DNA from: Aggregatilineales bacterium
GTDB lineage: Bacteria > Chloroflexota > Anaerolineae > Aggregatilineales > Phototrophicaceae
Assembly: GCA_030834905.1 (NCBI GenBank)
Contig: JAUQWZ010000054.1
Span: forward strand, 1-64,000
Reading direction: 5' to 3'
DNA: 64,000 bases
Shown here piece after piece: positions 1-7,520 of this stretch (position 1 is the first letter of the stretch; each line of letters starts with the position of its first letter). Position numbers and translations under genes: made by a program. The notes under the pieces are model-generated. The model had not been told where the DNA came from, ran no database searches, and saw nothing but the letters and a program-made list of their open reading frames with translations.

Positions 1-102
1 CGCTATCCCCGCCGTGATGATCGGGGCAGCCGAAGCGAAGGTGACCGCCCACGCTATCCCCGCCGTGATGATCAGGGCAGCCGAAGCGAAGGTGACCGCC
101 CA
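1..102 (+). repeat. 51-bp tandem direct repeat (2 copies visible)
   Basis: Bases 1-51 and 52-102 are almost identical. They encode two 17-residue Arg/Asp/Gly/Ser units in frame. The array is cut by the window edge, so the copy number may be higher. In-frame units of this kind can expand or contract without changing the reading frame. Confidence 0.85.
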
Positions 103-318
103 CAGACCGGACGCAAGCCGTTTGGCTCACGTTCAGGAAGCGGGCAGCGCTCCACCGGACGCCCCGGCGCGCGCCCTGGCGGCAGCCGTCCGCGCCGTGA
201 CGACGACCGTTCAGGCGGACGCTCATCCGGCAGCAGCCGCAAGCCACCGTTTCGTGGCAGCACCCATAGCAGCACGCGCAGCAGCACAGATAAGAAATCA
301 GGACGTGACGACGAATGA
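1..318 (+). CDS. C-terminal tail of an RNA-binding-type protein (partial, 5' end outside window)
   Basis: The window opens inside this gene. Only the last 105 codons (frame 1, stop at 316-318) are visible and any catalytic domain is missing. The tail is basic and low-complexity (Arg, Gly, Ser, Asp). It begins with two near-identical 17-residue units, RYPRRDDRGSRSEGDRP, the second with Q for one R, and continues through RGG- and RDD-like stretches. Tails of this kind are known on RluB/RsuA pseudouridine synthases and DEAD-box helicases. The stop overlaps the next start as ATGA, so the two genes are translationally coupled. A pseudouridine synthase near a plsC-type gene is a common arrangement, so that identity is slightly favoured, but this is inference only. 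Confidence 0.6.
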   Translation, partial: RYPRRDDRGSRSEGDRPRYPRRDDQGSRSEGDRPQTGRKPFGSRSGSGQRSTGRPGARPGGSRPRRDDDRSGGRSSGSSRKPPFRGSTHSSTRSSTDKKSGRDDE

Positions 319-1064
319 GTATGGCAACTTCGGTACAGCAGTTTGTGGAAATGCAGCCGCGTTTGGCGTGGCGGCGCTCATTACTGCGTTGGCTCGTCCG
401 CGTGGTGCTTTTCCGCTTTGTCTTTCGCGTAAAAGTCACCGGTGCCGAAAACGTCCCCGCTGACGGACCGGGCATCCTGATGATGAATCACATCTCGCTG
501 CTCGATCCGGTGCTGTGCCTGGGCGCGGTGACCAACCGCTTCGTCATCCCCATGACCAAAGTCGAAAACGTGCGCAACCCCTTTCTGGCGCCGTTTGTGC
601 GTTGGTGGGGATCGTACTCGGTCAATCGCGGCGAAATCGACCGCAAGGCGCTGACCAACTCGATTGAGCTGGCAAAAAGCGGTCAGTTGATATTGATCGC
701 GCCGGAGGGGACGCGGCAGGTCGGCGGATTATCGCAGCCAAAAGATGGGCTGGCGTATGTCGCCACCAAAGCCAACGCCGTCATTATCCCGGCAGCGATT
801 ATGGGCGCAATCGACTGGGAACAGAAGCTGAAACGCTTGCAGCGCCCCGAAATTCAGGTCAATTTTGGTCACCCGTTCCGGTTCAAAACGGAAGGTCGGG
901 CGCGTATCCCCCGCGAAACGCTGACCGCCATGACCGACCAGGCGATGTATCAACTCGCGCTGGCGGTGACTGACGAGAACATGCGCGGCATCTACAGCGA
1001 CGTGAGCCAGGCAGCCACTGAACATCTGGAGTTCGTTCCGGTTTCAGCGCCAGAGTCGGACTGA
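315..1064 (+). CDS. plsC: 1-acyl-sn-glycerol-3-phosphate acyltransferase-like (PlsC/LPLAT family)
   Basis: This protein of 249 residues should transfer a fatty acyl group to lysophosphatidate during phospholipid synthesis at the inner face of the membrane. The HX4D catalytic motif is visible as NHISLLDPV (His59, Asp64). The substrate-binding motif is PEGTR (130-134), and the middle motif appears as GSYSVNRGEIDR (about 99-110). A hydrophobic, Arg-rich N-terminus (residues 20-40) fits membrane association. The length is normal for the family. The ATG overlaps the stop of the upstream gene by 4 bases, so translation is probably coupled. Exact acyl acceptor and donor cannot be told from sequence. 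Confidence 0.88.
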   Translation: MSMATSVQQFVEMQPRLAWRRSLLRWLVRVVLFRFVFRVKVTGAENVPADGPGILMMNHISLLDPVLCLGAVTNRFVIPMTKVENVRNPFLAPFVRWWGSYSVNRGEIDRKALTNSIELAKSGQLILIAPEGTRQVGGLSQPKDGLAYVATKANAVIIPAAIMGAIDWEQKLKRLQRPEIQVNFGHPFRFKTEGRARIPRETLTAMTDQAMYQLALAVTDENMRGIYSDVSQAATEHLEFVPVSAPESD

Positions 1065-1195
1065 CGCCGCCGGTACGCTGGAACAATGCCCAACCGTATC
1101 CCCCACGCCCAGCCCCCTAATACAGCAGTATTTGCATTACAGTTCGCATTATGTTAGTTTAGGGGTGTCGTCTGGTGAGTTAAGGGGGATAACTC

Positions 1196-1456
1196 ATGAC
1201 CACTCAGTACGAACACAGACCCCACGCTCCAGAAGCTGTTTCATCAAAGCATCCCGCCCTGCTCGCGTGCAGCCTGCTGTTTTTTGTCGCCATGCTCCCG
1301 TTGATGCTCGGATTGCAGCCAGCGCAGTCGGTCGCTGTTCAGATGCCGCCGCCTTCGCATTCAACGACCCTGGTTTATGAGGGCAGCTGCCACCCATTCG
1401 GCTCAATCCTCGATTGCATTGAAGTTCAGTCGCAGATGAGCCAATTCGTTCGCTGA
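1196..1456 (+). CDS. small single-pass membrane protein, unknown function
   Basis: This 86-residue protein is not recognised. The sequence shows a polar N-terminus, one hydrophobic helix at about residues 20-42 and a short outer tail with two Cys residues (in EGSCHPFGS and LDCIEV). A strong purine-rich ribosome site (AAGGGGGAT) lies just upstream of the ATG, which supports real translation. The gene stands alone between the acyltransferase and rpmF. It could be a small lineage-specific membrane peptide or a spurious reading frame. The good ribosome site and clean helix favour a gene. Confidence 0.5.
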   Translation: MTTQYEHRPHAPEAVSSKHPALLACSLLFFVAMLPLMLGLQPAQSVAVQMPPPSHSTTLVYEGSCHPFGSILDCIEVQSQMSQFVR

Positions 1457-1545
1457 GGATGGCGCGGAGGCTGCTGAGGGATAGGTAACAGGGACGCCTT
1501 AATGCGCTGCGTCCGTTTTTCCCCGCGCCCAGGCGTCAGGCAGCC

Positions 1546-1575
1546 TTGACATTCAGCCGCAGCGCCCTTTATAAT
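1546..1575 (+). promoter_or_regulatory. sigma-70-type promoter for rpmF
   Basis: TTGACA (1546-1551) and TATAAT (1570-1575) are both perfect consensus hexamers, 18 bases apart. The start of transcription is expected near 1582, leaving a leader of about 35 bases before the rpmF GTG. This is the closest match to consensus seen in the window and fits the high demand for ribosomal proteins. Confidence 0.85.
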
Positions 1576-1617
1576 GCGACAGTTCATGGCGGGTAGTAGT
1601 ATACAGGAGCAGCGCCC

Positions 1618-1806
1618 GTGGGTCCGTTACCTAAGCAGCGTCATTCCCGGAGCCGTCGCGATAAGCGCCGTTCTCAGGATTCGTTGACACTCAAACAACT
1701 GGCAAAGTGTGAAACGTGCGGCGAGTACCATGTCGCCCATCACGTTTGCCCGTCCTGCGGCTCGTATCGTGGCGAGACGGTTATTGAGGTCAGCAGCGAG
1801 AAGTAA
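1618..1806 (+). CDS. rpmF: 50S ribosomal protein L32
   Basis: The 62-residue protein is a component of the large ribosomal subunit. The N-terminus is typical of L32 (GPLPKQRHSRSRRDKRR), and a zinc-ribbon set of four Cys is intact (CETC at 31-34 and CPSC at 44-47). The start is a GTG at 1618, preceded by CAGGAG at good distance. It has its own consensus promoter and a downstream terminator, so it is transcribed alone. This differs from the frequent yceD-rpmF arrangement, as no yceD-like gene lies upstream here. Confidence 0.95.
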   Translation: MGPLPKQRHSRSRRDKRRSQDSLTLKQLAKCETCGEYHVAHHVCPSCGSYRGETVIEVSSEK

Positions 1807-1812
1807 ACACTT

Positions 1813-1846
1813 GAGCCGTACTGGCTTTCTGGTGCGGCTCTTTTGT
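1813..1846 (+). terminator. intrinsic terminator of rpmF
   Basis: GAGCCG (1813-1818) pairs with CGGCTC (1835-1840), extended by weaker pairs inward, and is followed by TTTTGT. The hairpin begins seven bases after the rpmF stop. Confidence 0.8.
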
Positions 1847-1998
1847 ATTCTCATCGGTGTGCTTGTGTCAGCATTTATCCAATAGATTTGTTTTGAAAGT
1901 ATGTCCATAGCAGGCAGCGCTGGCTGCCCCTGCGACCATCCTTCGGCAACATTCACTTAAATTTTGCTGCGCTACTCATCCTCTCGGAACGGGGAAAT

Positions 1999-2949
1999 AT
2001 GGTGGAGTGGACAACCACGGTTTTCTTGTTTCCCGGTCAGGCATCGCAAGCTGTCGGCATGGGACGAGATTTTGCGGCAGCGTATCCGGTTGCCCGGCAA
2101 ACATTTGAGCAGGCAGATGACCTGCTCGGTTTTCCTCTGTCGCGCCTCTGCTTTGAAGGTCCCGAAGACGAACTCAACCAGACGCTGAACACCCAGCCCG
2201 CACTGTACGTGTGCTGCATCGCCACTCTGCGCGCGCTTCAGCAGGAACGTCCGGATGCAGTCCCGGCGTTCGCCGCCGGACACAGCTTCGGCGAGATTAC
2301 CGCGCTGGCGGCGGTCGGGGCGCTCGCTTTTGAAGACGGGCTGCGCCTAACCCGCGAACGCGGTCGCGCCATGACCGAAGCCGGAGAGCAGAATCCAGGC
2401 GCGATGGCTGCCATTCTGGGTCTGGATGCGGATACAGTTCGCGCGGTGTGCGAGCGCGCCCGTCAGGACACCGGCGGGGTGCTGGTGTTGGCAAACGACA
2501 ACTGCCCCGGTCAAATCGTCATCTCCGGCGACAGCCAGACGCTCGAGGTGGGCATGACGCTGGCGAAAGCAGCGGGCGCGAAACGGGCGCTCAGGCTCGC
2601 CGTCAGCATTGCCGCCCATTCGCCACTGATGATTCCCGCCGCCGAACAATTTCACAAAGCGCTGGCGAACACCGACTTCCAGACACCGCCGATTCCGGTC
2701 TATGGCAATGTGGAAGCCGCGCCGCTGGGCGATGCCAGCCACATCCGCCGCGAGCTGAAGGTACAGCTCACCAGCCCGGTGCGCTGGACAGAGTCGATTC
2801 AGGCGATGATCGCGGCTGGCCCGGCTCAATTTGTCGAAATCGGTCCCAAAGATGTTCTATCCGGCTTGCTCAAGCGCATTGACGCTTCCAAACTGGCAAT
2901 TCAATTAAATAGTGTCGAAAATCTGCGCCTGTTCGTCCAGAATACTTAG
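1999..2949 (+). CDS. fabD: malonyl-CoA:ACP transacylase
   Basis: FabD moves the malonyl group from CoA to acyl carrier protein, giving the extender unit for type II fatty acid synthesis in the cytoplasm. The 316-residue length is normal. Visible motifs are the N-terminal FPGQASQAVGMG, the nucleophile elbow GHSFG with Ser96 (Phe replaces the common Leu), a RERG segment containing the carboxylate-binding Arg near 121, and the catalytic His207 in AAHSPLM. The ATG has a GGGGAAAT ribosome site upstream. No other fab genes lie next to it, so it stands apart from a fatty acid operon in this window. Confidence 0.95.
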   Translation: MVEWTTTVFLFPGQASQAVGMGRDFAAAYPVARQTFEQADDLLGFPLSRLCFEGPEDELNQTLNTQPALYVCCIATLRALQQERPDAVPAFAAGHSFGEITALAAVGALAFEDGLRLTRERGRAMTEAGEQNPGAMAAILGLDADTVRAVCERARQDTGGVLVLANDNCPGQIVISGDSQTLEVGMTLAKAAGAKRALRLAVSIAAHSPLMIPAAEQFHKALANTDFQTPPIPVYGNVEAAPLGDASHIRRELKVQLTSPVRWTESIQAMIAAGPAQFVEIGPKDVLSGLLKRIDASKLAIQLNSVENLRLFVQNT

Positions 2950-2991
2950 CTGCTTCTGCTGTTGGTATATAGCTTTTTTATGGTTTGGTTG

Positions 2992-3020
2992 TTGCATAAT
3001 GCAATGTATTTCGTTATGAT
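2992..3020 (+). promoter_or_regulatory. promoter of the fasciclin lipoprotein gene, with a palindrome over the -35
   Basis: TTGCAT (2992-2997) and TATGAT (3015-3020) are 17 bases apart. The -35 lies in a perfect palindrome, TTGCATAATGCAA (2992-3004), which could be an operator. The local sequence is AT-rich compared with the surroundings. Confidence 0.6.
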
Positions 3021-3073
3021 TTAACATTGTGATCTGCAACTCATAATTACAATCCACGGCGGAGGAGCCACTG

Positions 3074-4105
3074 ATGTCTAGTAAACGCTGGATAATCACT
3101 TTATTACTTGTCTTTTTTGCGGTTCTGGCGGCGTGCCAGCCCACAGCCACGCCGACTTCCACACCGCGACCAACGACGGAACCTACCGAAGTTCCGGTCG
3201 AAGAACCCACTGAAGAAGTAGTGGAAGCGGTCGAGCCGACTGAAGAAGTCGAAGTCGTTGAACCCACCGAAGAAGCGGTGGTCGAGGAAGAGACAGAGGA
3301 AGCCGCCGCGCCAACTGAAGAAGTGGCAACTGACGAAGCAACCGAAGTAGCGGTTGTGGAAGTAGAAACCGAAGAGCCAATCGAAGTGGCGATGGTCACC
3401 GACGAGCCGACCGAGGAACCCACCGAAGAACCGACTGAAGAGCCTACCGCCCGTCCAACTCGCACGCCTCGCCCAACGGCTACCGACGTACCAGTGGTCG
3501 CGGAAGTGGAAACTGAAGAAGTCGTGACTGAGGAACCCACCGAAGAACCAACTGAAGAGCCTACCGCCCGCCCAACCCGCACGCCTCGCCCGACGGCTAC
3601 CGAAGCACCGACCGACGAGCCGACCGAAGAACCCACCGAAGCACCTGTGGAAGCGGCTGAATTCGCCACCGTCCTCGAAGCGCTGGAGAGCAACCGCGAT
3701 TTCACCGTGTTCGTAGGCTACCTGCGCTCGACCGGGCTGCTGGAAACGCTGGAAGGCGAAGGTCCGCTGACCGTATTCGCGGTGACCAATGCCAATATCG
3801 CGGTGTTCCTGGCAGAAAATGACCTGACACCATCTCAGATTCGGCTGGATCCGGATCGCCTGCTCGCCATCGTTCAGTACCACATTGTCGAAGGCGAAGT
3901 TGACCTCGAAGACGGCGACACCATCGAACCACTGCTGGAAGACAGCGAAATTAGCGTGAGCGTGGACGACGACACCGTGACGCTGAACGACACGGCGACG
4001 GTTGAAGCGGAATCGCTGAGCGCTGGCAACGGCGTGGTCTATGTTCTCGATACCCTGCTGGTACCCCCGGCAGCGCCTGAGGCAGAAGCAACCGAAGAAG
4101 GCTAA
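3074..4105 (+). CDS. fasciclin (FAS1) domain lipoprotein with a long Pro/Thr/Glu linker
   Basis: This 343-residue protein is predicted to be exported and lipid-anchored: residues 1-20 form a signal peptide ending in a VLAAC lipobox (Cys21). Residues 22-195 are a low-complexity spacer of TEEPTEEPTE and TARPTRTPRPTAT units. Residues about 196-330 match a FAS1 domain, with LEALESNRDFTVFV near its start and YHIVEGEV near its middle. FAS1 domains usually mediate adhesion or carbohydrate and protein contacts at the cell surface, so the spacer probably lifts the domain away from the membrane. The ribosome site GGAGGAG sits 7-8 bases before the ATG. The gene has its own promoter and a strong downstream hairpin. 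Confidence 0.85.
   Translation: MSSKRWIITLLLVFFAVLAACQPTATPTSTPRPTTEPTEVPVEEPTEEVVEAVEPTEEVEVVEPTEEAVVEEETEEAAAPTEEVATDEATEVAVVEVETEEPIEVAMVTDEPTEEPTEEPTEEPTARPTRTPRPTATDVPVVAEVETEEVVTEEPTEEPTEEPTARPTRTPRPTATEAPTDEPTEEPTEAPVEAAEFATVLEALESNRDFTVFVGYLRSTGLLETLEGEGPLTVFAVTNANIAVFLAENDLTPSQIRLDPDRLLAIVQYHIVEGEVDLEDGDTIEPLLEDSEISVSVDDDTVTLNDTATVEAESLSAGNGVVYVLDTLLVPPAAPEAEATEEG
3413..3603 (+). repeat. duplicated 74-bp segment (117-bp period) within the FAS1 lipoprotein linker
   Basis: Bases 3413-3486 and 3530-3603 are nearly identical and encode the same Glu/Pro/Thr run followed by a TARPTRTPRPTAT run. The offset is 117 bases, a multiple of three, so the duplication keeps frame. Confidence 0.8.
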
Positions 4106-4135
4106 ACCCGGTCGGTTGTCACAGCTTTACAGCAG

Positions 4136-4164
4136 CAGAGGTGGTCAGGTGACCACCTCTGTTT
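4136..4164 (+). terminator. strong hairpin terminator between convergent genes
   Basis: An almost loop-less inverted repeat of 12 bp (CAGAGGTGGTCA and its complement, 4136-4161) is followed by TTT. It lies 30 bases after the lipoprotein stop and 65 bases beyond the end of the convergent BI-1 gene, so it may serve both directions. Confidence 0.7.
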
Positions 4165-4228
4165 GATTCACGGCAATGTGGAAAAAAGCCCCACTGCCTT
4201 CGTTCCACTTCCAGCTTTCTGCGCTTCC

Positions 4229-4951
4229 CTAGTCGCGCCCGCCGCCCATGATGCGCAGCAGGAACAGGAAGATGTTGATGAAGTCGAGATACAGCGCCAG
4301 CGCGCCGTAAATCGCATACTTGGCGACCAGTTCGCCGCCCCCACCCTGCGCCTCGATCAACGCCCCCATACGCTTGATGTTCTGCATGTCATATGCCGTC
4401 AGCCCCATGAAGATGATCACGCCGATGATGCTGAGGAGGAAGTCAAACATGCTGCTGCCCAGCAGGACGTTGACGACCATCGCGATCAGCAGACCAATGA
4501 GCGCGACAAAGAACAGGTTGCGGTACTTCATCAGGTTCATGTCGGTGGTGAAGCCAAACATCGCCATCACGCCAAACAGGATAGTCGCGGTGGCAAAGGC
4601 GGTCACCAGCGATCCGATGTCGAAATAGAAAAACACCATCGACAGCGAAAAGCCCATTAGTCCCGAATAGAATAGGAACAGCCCCGCCGCCACTCCGGGC
4701 GAGAGCCGGGGCATCGCCAGCGAGATGATGAATACCAGCGCGATTTGCCCGACAAACGAGCCAATGACGACAGCCGGATTCGCCCGCAGTTCAAGCAGGG
4801 CGCTGTTGGTGGTCGTCAGGACGGCAACCGAGGTCGTGACCAGCAGACCAAGCAGCATCCAGCCGAAAACCGACCGCAGTAAGGGGCGAAGGCGATCATA
4901 ACTGATCTCAGGAACCGGATACTCACGGTTAAAGATATCGGAAAGGGACAT
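4229..4951 (-). CDS. BI-1/YbhL family integral membrane protein (TMBIM-like)
   Basis: The 240-residue protein is nearly all membrane helices, about seven. It carries hallmark features of the Bax inhibitor-1 family, including the segment GLTAYDMQNIKRM and the C-terminal ALALYLDFINIFLFLLR. Bacterial members such as YetJ act as pH-sensitive calcium leak channels; the physiological role here is unknown. The ATG follows a TGGAGGT ribosome site at ideal spacing. It has its own promoter upstream and is monocistronic. Confidence 0.9.
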   Translation of the reverse strand: MSLSDIFNREYPVPEISYDRLRPLLRSVFGWMLLGLLVTTSVAVLTTTNSALLELRANPAVVIGSFVGQIALVFIISLAMPRLSPGVAAGLFLFYSGLMGFSLSMVFFYFDIGSLVTAFATATILFGVMAMFGFTTDMNLMKYRNLFFVALIGLLIAMVVNVLLGSSMFDFLLSIIGVIIFMGLTAYDMQNIKRMGALIEAQGGGGELVAKYAIYGALALYLDFINIFLFLLRIMGGGRD

Positions 4952-5015
4952 GGAACCTCCAGTCAGCTAACACTCATGAATTACAACACTAAGGCTGCAA
5001 CATTGGTACAGCCCG

Positions 5016-5046
5016 ATTGTACCCGCATTTTCGGGGGGATTGTCAA
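5016..5046 (-). promoter_or_regulatory. promoter of the BI-1 family gene
   Basis: On the minus strand TTGACA (5046-5041) and TACAAT (5021-5016) are separated by 19 bases, slightly long. The leader to the ATG would be about 58 bases. Confidence 0.55.
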
Positions 5047-5083
5047 TCTGATACAAAAACTGTGTGCTGAGGGGGGATTTGGA

Positions 5084-5101
5084 GGCAGGGCATCCCCTGC
5101 C
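5084..5101 (-). other. GC-rich hairpin just after the aminotransferase gene
   Basis: GGCAGGG and CCCTGCC form a 7-bp stem with a 4-base loop, 12 bases beyond the aminotransferase stop. There is no T-run, so it may be a rho-dependent pause, an RNA 3' end stabiliser or a repetitive palindrome rather than an intrinsic terminator. Confidence 0.45.
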
Positions 5102-5113
5102 CCCAGGCATGAA

Positions 5114-6436
5114 CTACAGCAGCGATTTCAAGCCGGTGAACAGGCGATCCACCGCGCCCTGTGCCGTTTCCGGCGGCAGCGCATACGAGAAGCGAATCCA
5201 GTTTGCGCCCGCCTGCGAGAAATAGACGCCCGGCACCACCGCCACGCCGTGATTTTCGCCCAGATAGGTCAGCAGCGCTTCCGAATCAGCCAGCCCACCG
5301 GCTTCGATATAGGGCGCGCAGTCGATGAAGGCATAGTAGCCGTCGCCCATGACAAAGCGCGCGCCCTCGCGTTCCAGCGCGGCGCGCAGCACGCGGCGGC
5401 TCTGGCGCGTCGGTTCGATGATGCTGGCAGCCGCTTTGGCGAATCCCATCTCGTATGCGGCGATGGCGACTGCCTGCGCGTAGAAGCTGGGAATGACGCC
5501 GTGTGACGCCTGACTGGTGATGTGCTTGACGACCTTCTTGCCCGCCAGCAGGTGCGCGCTGCGAATGTTGGACGCGCCGAGGCTCTTGGTCAGACCGTCG
5601 AGGAAGATCAGCTTTTCGCGATCTTCGGGCGAAAACGCCTGTAGAATGACGTTGATATCCGACGGTCCTCCGTCGGTGACCCAGTGATAGATCCAGTCGA
5701 ACAGCACGTAAGGGAATCCCGCTTCAAGCGCTGTCCGCGCCAGCATAATCTGCTCGTCCAGCGGGATCGTGCGCCCGGTCGGGTTGTCGGGCGAGGTGAC
5801 AACCAGCCCCGCCAGCTTGCGCCCTTCGCGGGCGGCGACTTCGGCGCAGGCGCGGATGCCTTCGGGTGTGTAACGCCAGCCATCTTCAGCACGTCCCGGC
5901 GCCAGCAGCACGTTCAGACCCACAGCATAAGGTCCCCAGCTATAGGTAATCCAGGGCACGCGCGAGACGACCAGCAGCCCGCCGATCTCCTGATCGGCGA
6001 CGTTGACCATTGCGCCGTAAGCCTTTTGCAGACCATCACGCCCGCCCTGTACAAAGACAATATTGTCCGTTCCCCAACCCGAAGCGGCGTCGAGCTTCCA
6101 GTACTGCTCGGCGGCGGCTTGTCGAAAGCGGACGGTTCCCCACGGTTGATCGTAGGCGGAGCCATGTTCAATCTGAATCTCAAGGGCGCGCTCCAGCAGT
6201 TCGCGCGGGACGCCGGGCAGGCTTGCCCCGCCGTCGCCCTGTGAAGCGTCAAAGGTGACGGCATCTGCCCCCATTTTGGCGTGGTAGGCTTTAAGCGCGT
6301 CGCGAATCAGGAACATCCGCGATGGCGGGATGTCCTTCATGCTTGCCGGATAGGTGTTGACCGGGATGCGGTGCTGCGGCGGCAGAACAAACTCCGGTGT
6401 CTCAAGGCTGGTATCTGCGACGAATTGCGTAACCAA
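5114..6436 (-). CDS. class I/II PLP-dependent aminotransferase
   Basis: This 440-residue fold-type I aminotransferase should move an amino group between an amino acid and a 2-oxo acid. Visible PLP-site features are SPDNPTG (215-221), the cofactor-ring Asp247 in LFDWIY, the Schiff-base Lys284 in DGLTKSLGASN, and a C-terminal carboxylate-binding Arg in WIRFSYA. The substrate cannot be told. The start is a TTG at 6434-6436, chosen because a consensus GGAGGT lies at correct distance and the first Met inside is far downstream. A hairpin with a T-run stands directly upstream, within what looks like a leader with a Thr-rich short reading frame, so expression may be controlled by attenuation. Confidence 0.85.
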   Translation of the reverse strand: MVTQFVADTSLETPEFVLPPQHRIPVNTYPASMKDIPPSRMFLIRDALKAYHAKMGADAVTFDASQGDGGASLPGVPRELLERALEIQIEHGSAYDQPWGTVRFRQAAAEQYWKLDAASGWGTDNIVFVQGGRDGLQKAYGAMVNVADQEIGGLLVVSRVPWITYSWGPYAVGLNVLLAPGRAEDGWRYTPEGIRACAEVAAREGRKLAGLVVTSPDNPTGRTIPLDEQIMLARTALEAGFPYVLFDWIYHWVTDGGPSDINVILQAFSPEDREKLIFLDGLTKSLGASNIRSAHLLAGKKVVKHITSQASHGVIPSFYAQAVAIAAYEMGFAKAAASIIEPTRQSRRVLRAALEREGARFVMGDGYYAFIDCAPYIEAGGLADSEALLTYLGENHGVAVVPGVYFSQAGANWIRFSYALPPETAQGAVDRLFTGLKSLL

Positions 6437-6460
6437 TATTTACCTCCAGGTTGATTTGAT

Positions 6461-6488
6461 AACAAAAACACCCCTTACCGGGGTGTTT
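6461..6488 (-). terminator. attenuator-like terminator in the aminotransferase leader
   Basis: Read on the minus strand, AAACACCCC (6488-6480) and GGGGTGTTT (6474-6466) form a perfect 9-bp stem with a 5-base loop, followed by TTGTT. It lies only about 25 bases before the TTG start and after the predicted promoter, so it would end transcription before the gene unless prevented from folding. Confidence 0.6.
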
Positions 6489-6517
6489 GGGAACTCGATA
6501 TGCACAGCCACCCGGCG

Positions 6518-6574
6518 TTACCGCTTTAAGGAACGATTGGTCATCGTAGTGGTGGCACGGCGATTGCAAAGCAT
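6518..6574 (-). CDS. putative Thr-rich leader peptide upstream of the aminotransferase gene
   Basis: A short reading frame of 18 codons, MLCNRRATTTMTNRSLKR, lies between the predicted promoter and the terminator hairpin. Four of six consecutive codons (positions 8-13) are Thr, which resembles leader peptides that sense an amino acid by ribosome stalling. The ribosome site is poor (GAGAG, 12 bases away). The idea rests only on order, spacing and composition; no competing antiterminator was worked out with confidence. Confidence 0.3.
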   Translation of the reverse strand: MLCNRRATTTMTNRSLKR

Positions 6575-6608
6575 GATAGTTGAAAGCTCTCTCTGACTGC
6601 TAAACCGG

Positions 6609-6637
6609 ATTGTGACATATTCACAAAAGCGCGTCAA
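6609..6637 (-). promoter_or_regulatory. putative promoter of the aminotransferase leader
   Basis: On the minus strand TTGACG (6637-6632) and CACAAT (6614-6609) are 17 bases apart, placing the start near 6602 and a leader of about 165 bases ahead of the gene. Confidence 0.45.
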
Positions 6638-6984
6638 TGTGCAAGACGCCGCAAAGCCCTGCAACTGGCTTCGTGCATTGTGCCACAGTCCACTTATGCC
6701 GCTGTCAGGATCATATTGCCAATAGTGGCGTTCGCCTCCACGCAGCAGCGCGCAGTCCTGCCTTACACCCTGTAGCAACTAAGGATTAGGTGATGAGCCA
6801 CCACAATTTCTAACTTTGGATAGATGCGTCCCCGGCAGCACGCCCTTACGCTGTAACGGTTTGCAGTTTCGCCACACCTACTAAGCTCATTCAGGCACTA
6901 TGTGTATGCGCTGGTCTACACGGGCAGCAGCTGGCAGATGCTGCCTTGCCATTCATCTCGCCATCAAAAGGAAGGATTCACCTC
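6638..6984. other. gene-free stretch, no clear feature
   Basis: About 350 bases between the divergent aminotransferase leader and the small lipoprotein gene. No reading frame with a ribosome site, no tRNA-like fold and no long repeat was recognised. A promoter for the lipoprotein gene should lie near the right end, but no convincing hexamer pair is seen. Confidence 0.5.
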
Positions 6985-7383
6985 ATGCAGTCTCGTGTAT
7001 TCAGAGTTGTTTCGGTTATCCTGCTGGTAGCGCTGGCGCTGGCAGGTTGTAGGGGCATTCCAATCAGCAGCGTGGCTATCCCGGTCGCTGGTCTCACACC
7101 GCCAACCGTGATGTCGCCATCGACTCGCCCGCCAGAGCACAGCCTCCCGCGCGTTGATATCGGTCTACAGCCGCCGGATGTATGCGTGGTTGTCCCAAAT
7201 ACAGAGCAGGCGAACATCTATGGCACAGGTACGTCAAACGGACCCACTGCCATCCTCGTCGGAACGGCGCGCTATGTTAGCCACGCCGACAATGCCTATA
7301 TTGTCGAGCTTCCACCCGGTAATCTGCATTACTGGGTATCCGCCATGGAAACGCACCTCGTCGGAGACTCGTGCCCCAGTTAG
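6985..7383 (+). CDS. small lipoprotein, unknown function
   Basis: This 132-residue protein starts with a classical lipoprotein signal, MQSRVFRVVSVILLVALALA, followed by Gly and then the lipidated Cys22. The rest has a Pro/Ser-rich stretch and a small C-terminal region (residues about 65-132) that may fold as a compact beta domain. No family is recognised. The ATG at 6985 is chosen over an in-frame upstream ATG at 6946 because AAGGAAGG lies ahead of it and because the signal peptide begins there. It is monocistronic and convergent with the oxidoreductase gene. Confidence 0.65.
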   Translation: MQSRVFRVVSVILLVALALAGCRGIPISSVAIPVAGLTPPTVMSPSTRPPEHSLPRVDIGLQPPDVCVVVPNTEQANIYGTGTSNGPTAILVGTARYVSHADNAYIVELPPGNLHYWVSAMETHLVGDSCPS

Positions 7384-7467
7384 CAGAATGATGGCGGCAG
7401 CGGTGACGATCCGCTCATGCCCGCTGATCTGCTGGCTGCCTTCACTTCAATGAGGCTGCGCTGTTGT

Positions 7468-7518
7468 CCGTGTGCCGAGTTTCAAGTGCTCGCACACGGG
7501 CGGCAGCCTGCCCGCCAA
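7468..7518. other. pair of hairpins between convergent genes
   Basis: CCGTGTG...CACACGG (7468-7499, with an inner CGAG/CTCG) is directly followed by CGGGC...GCCCG. There is no T-run. The position between two convergent genes suggests a transcript end or a repetitive palindrome. Confidence 0.4.
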
Positions 7519-7520
7519 GG

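Noticed and set aside
2905..3705. Long minus-strand reading frame rich in Val, Gly and Ser
   Set aside because: It is the antisense of the Glu/Pro/Thr linker of the FAS1 lipoprotein; the repeats hold the frame open and there is no sensible protein or ribosome site.
6461..6600. T-box or a known metabolite riboswitch ahead of the aminotransferase
   Set aside because: A GGGTGG sequence is present, but the full T-box core (AGGGTGGNACCGCG) and other conserved riboswitch boxes are not; only the peptide-attenuator idea was kept, with low confidence.
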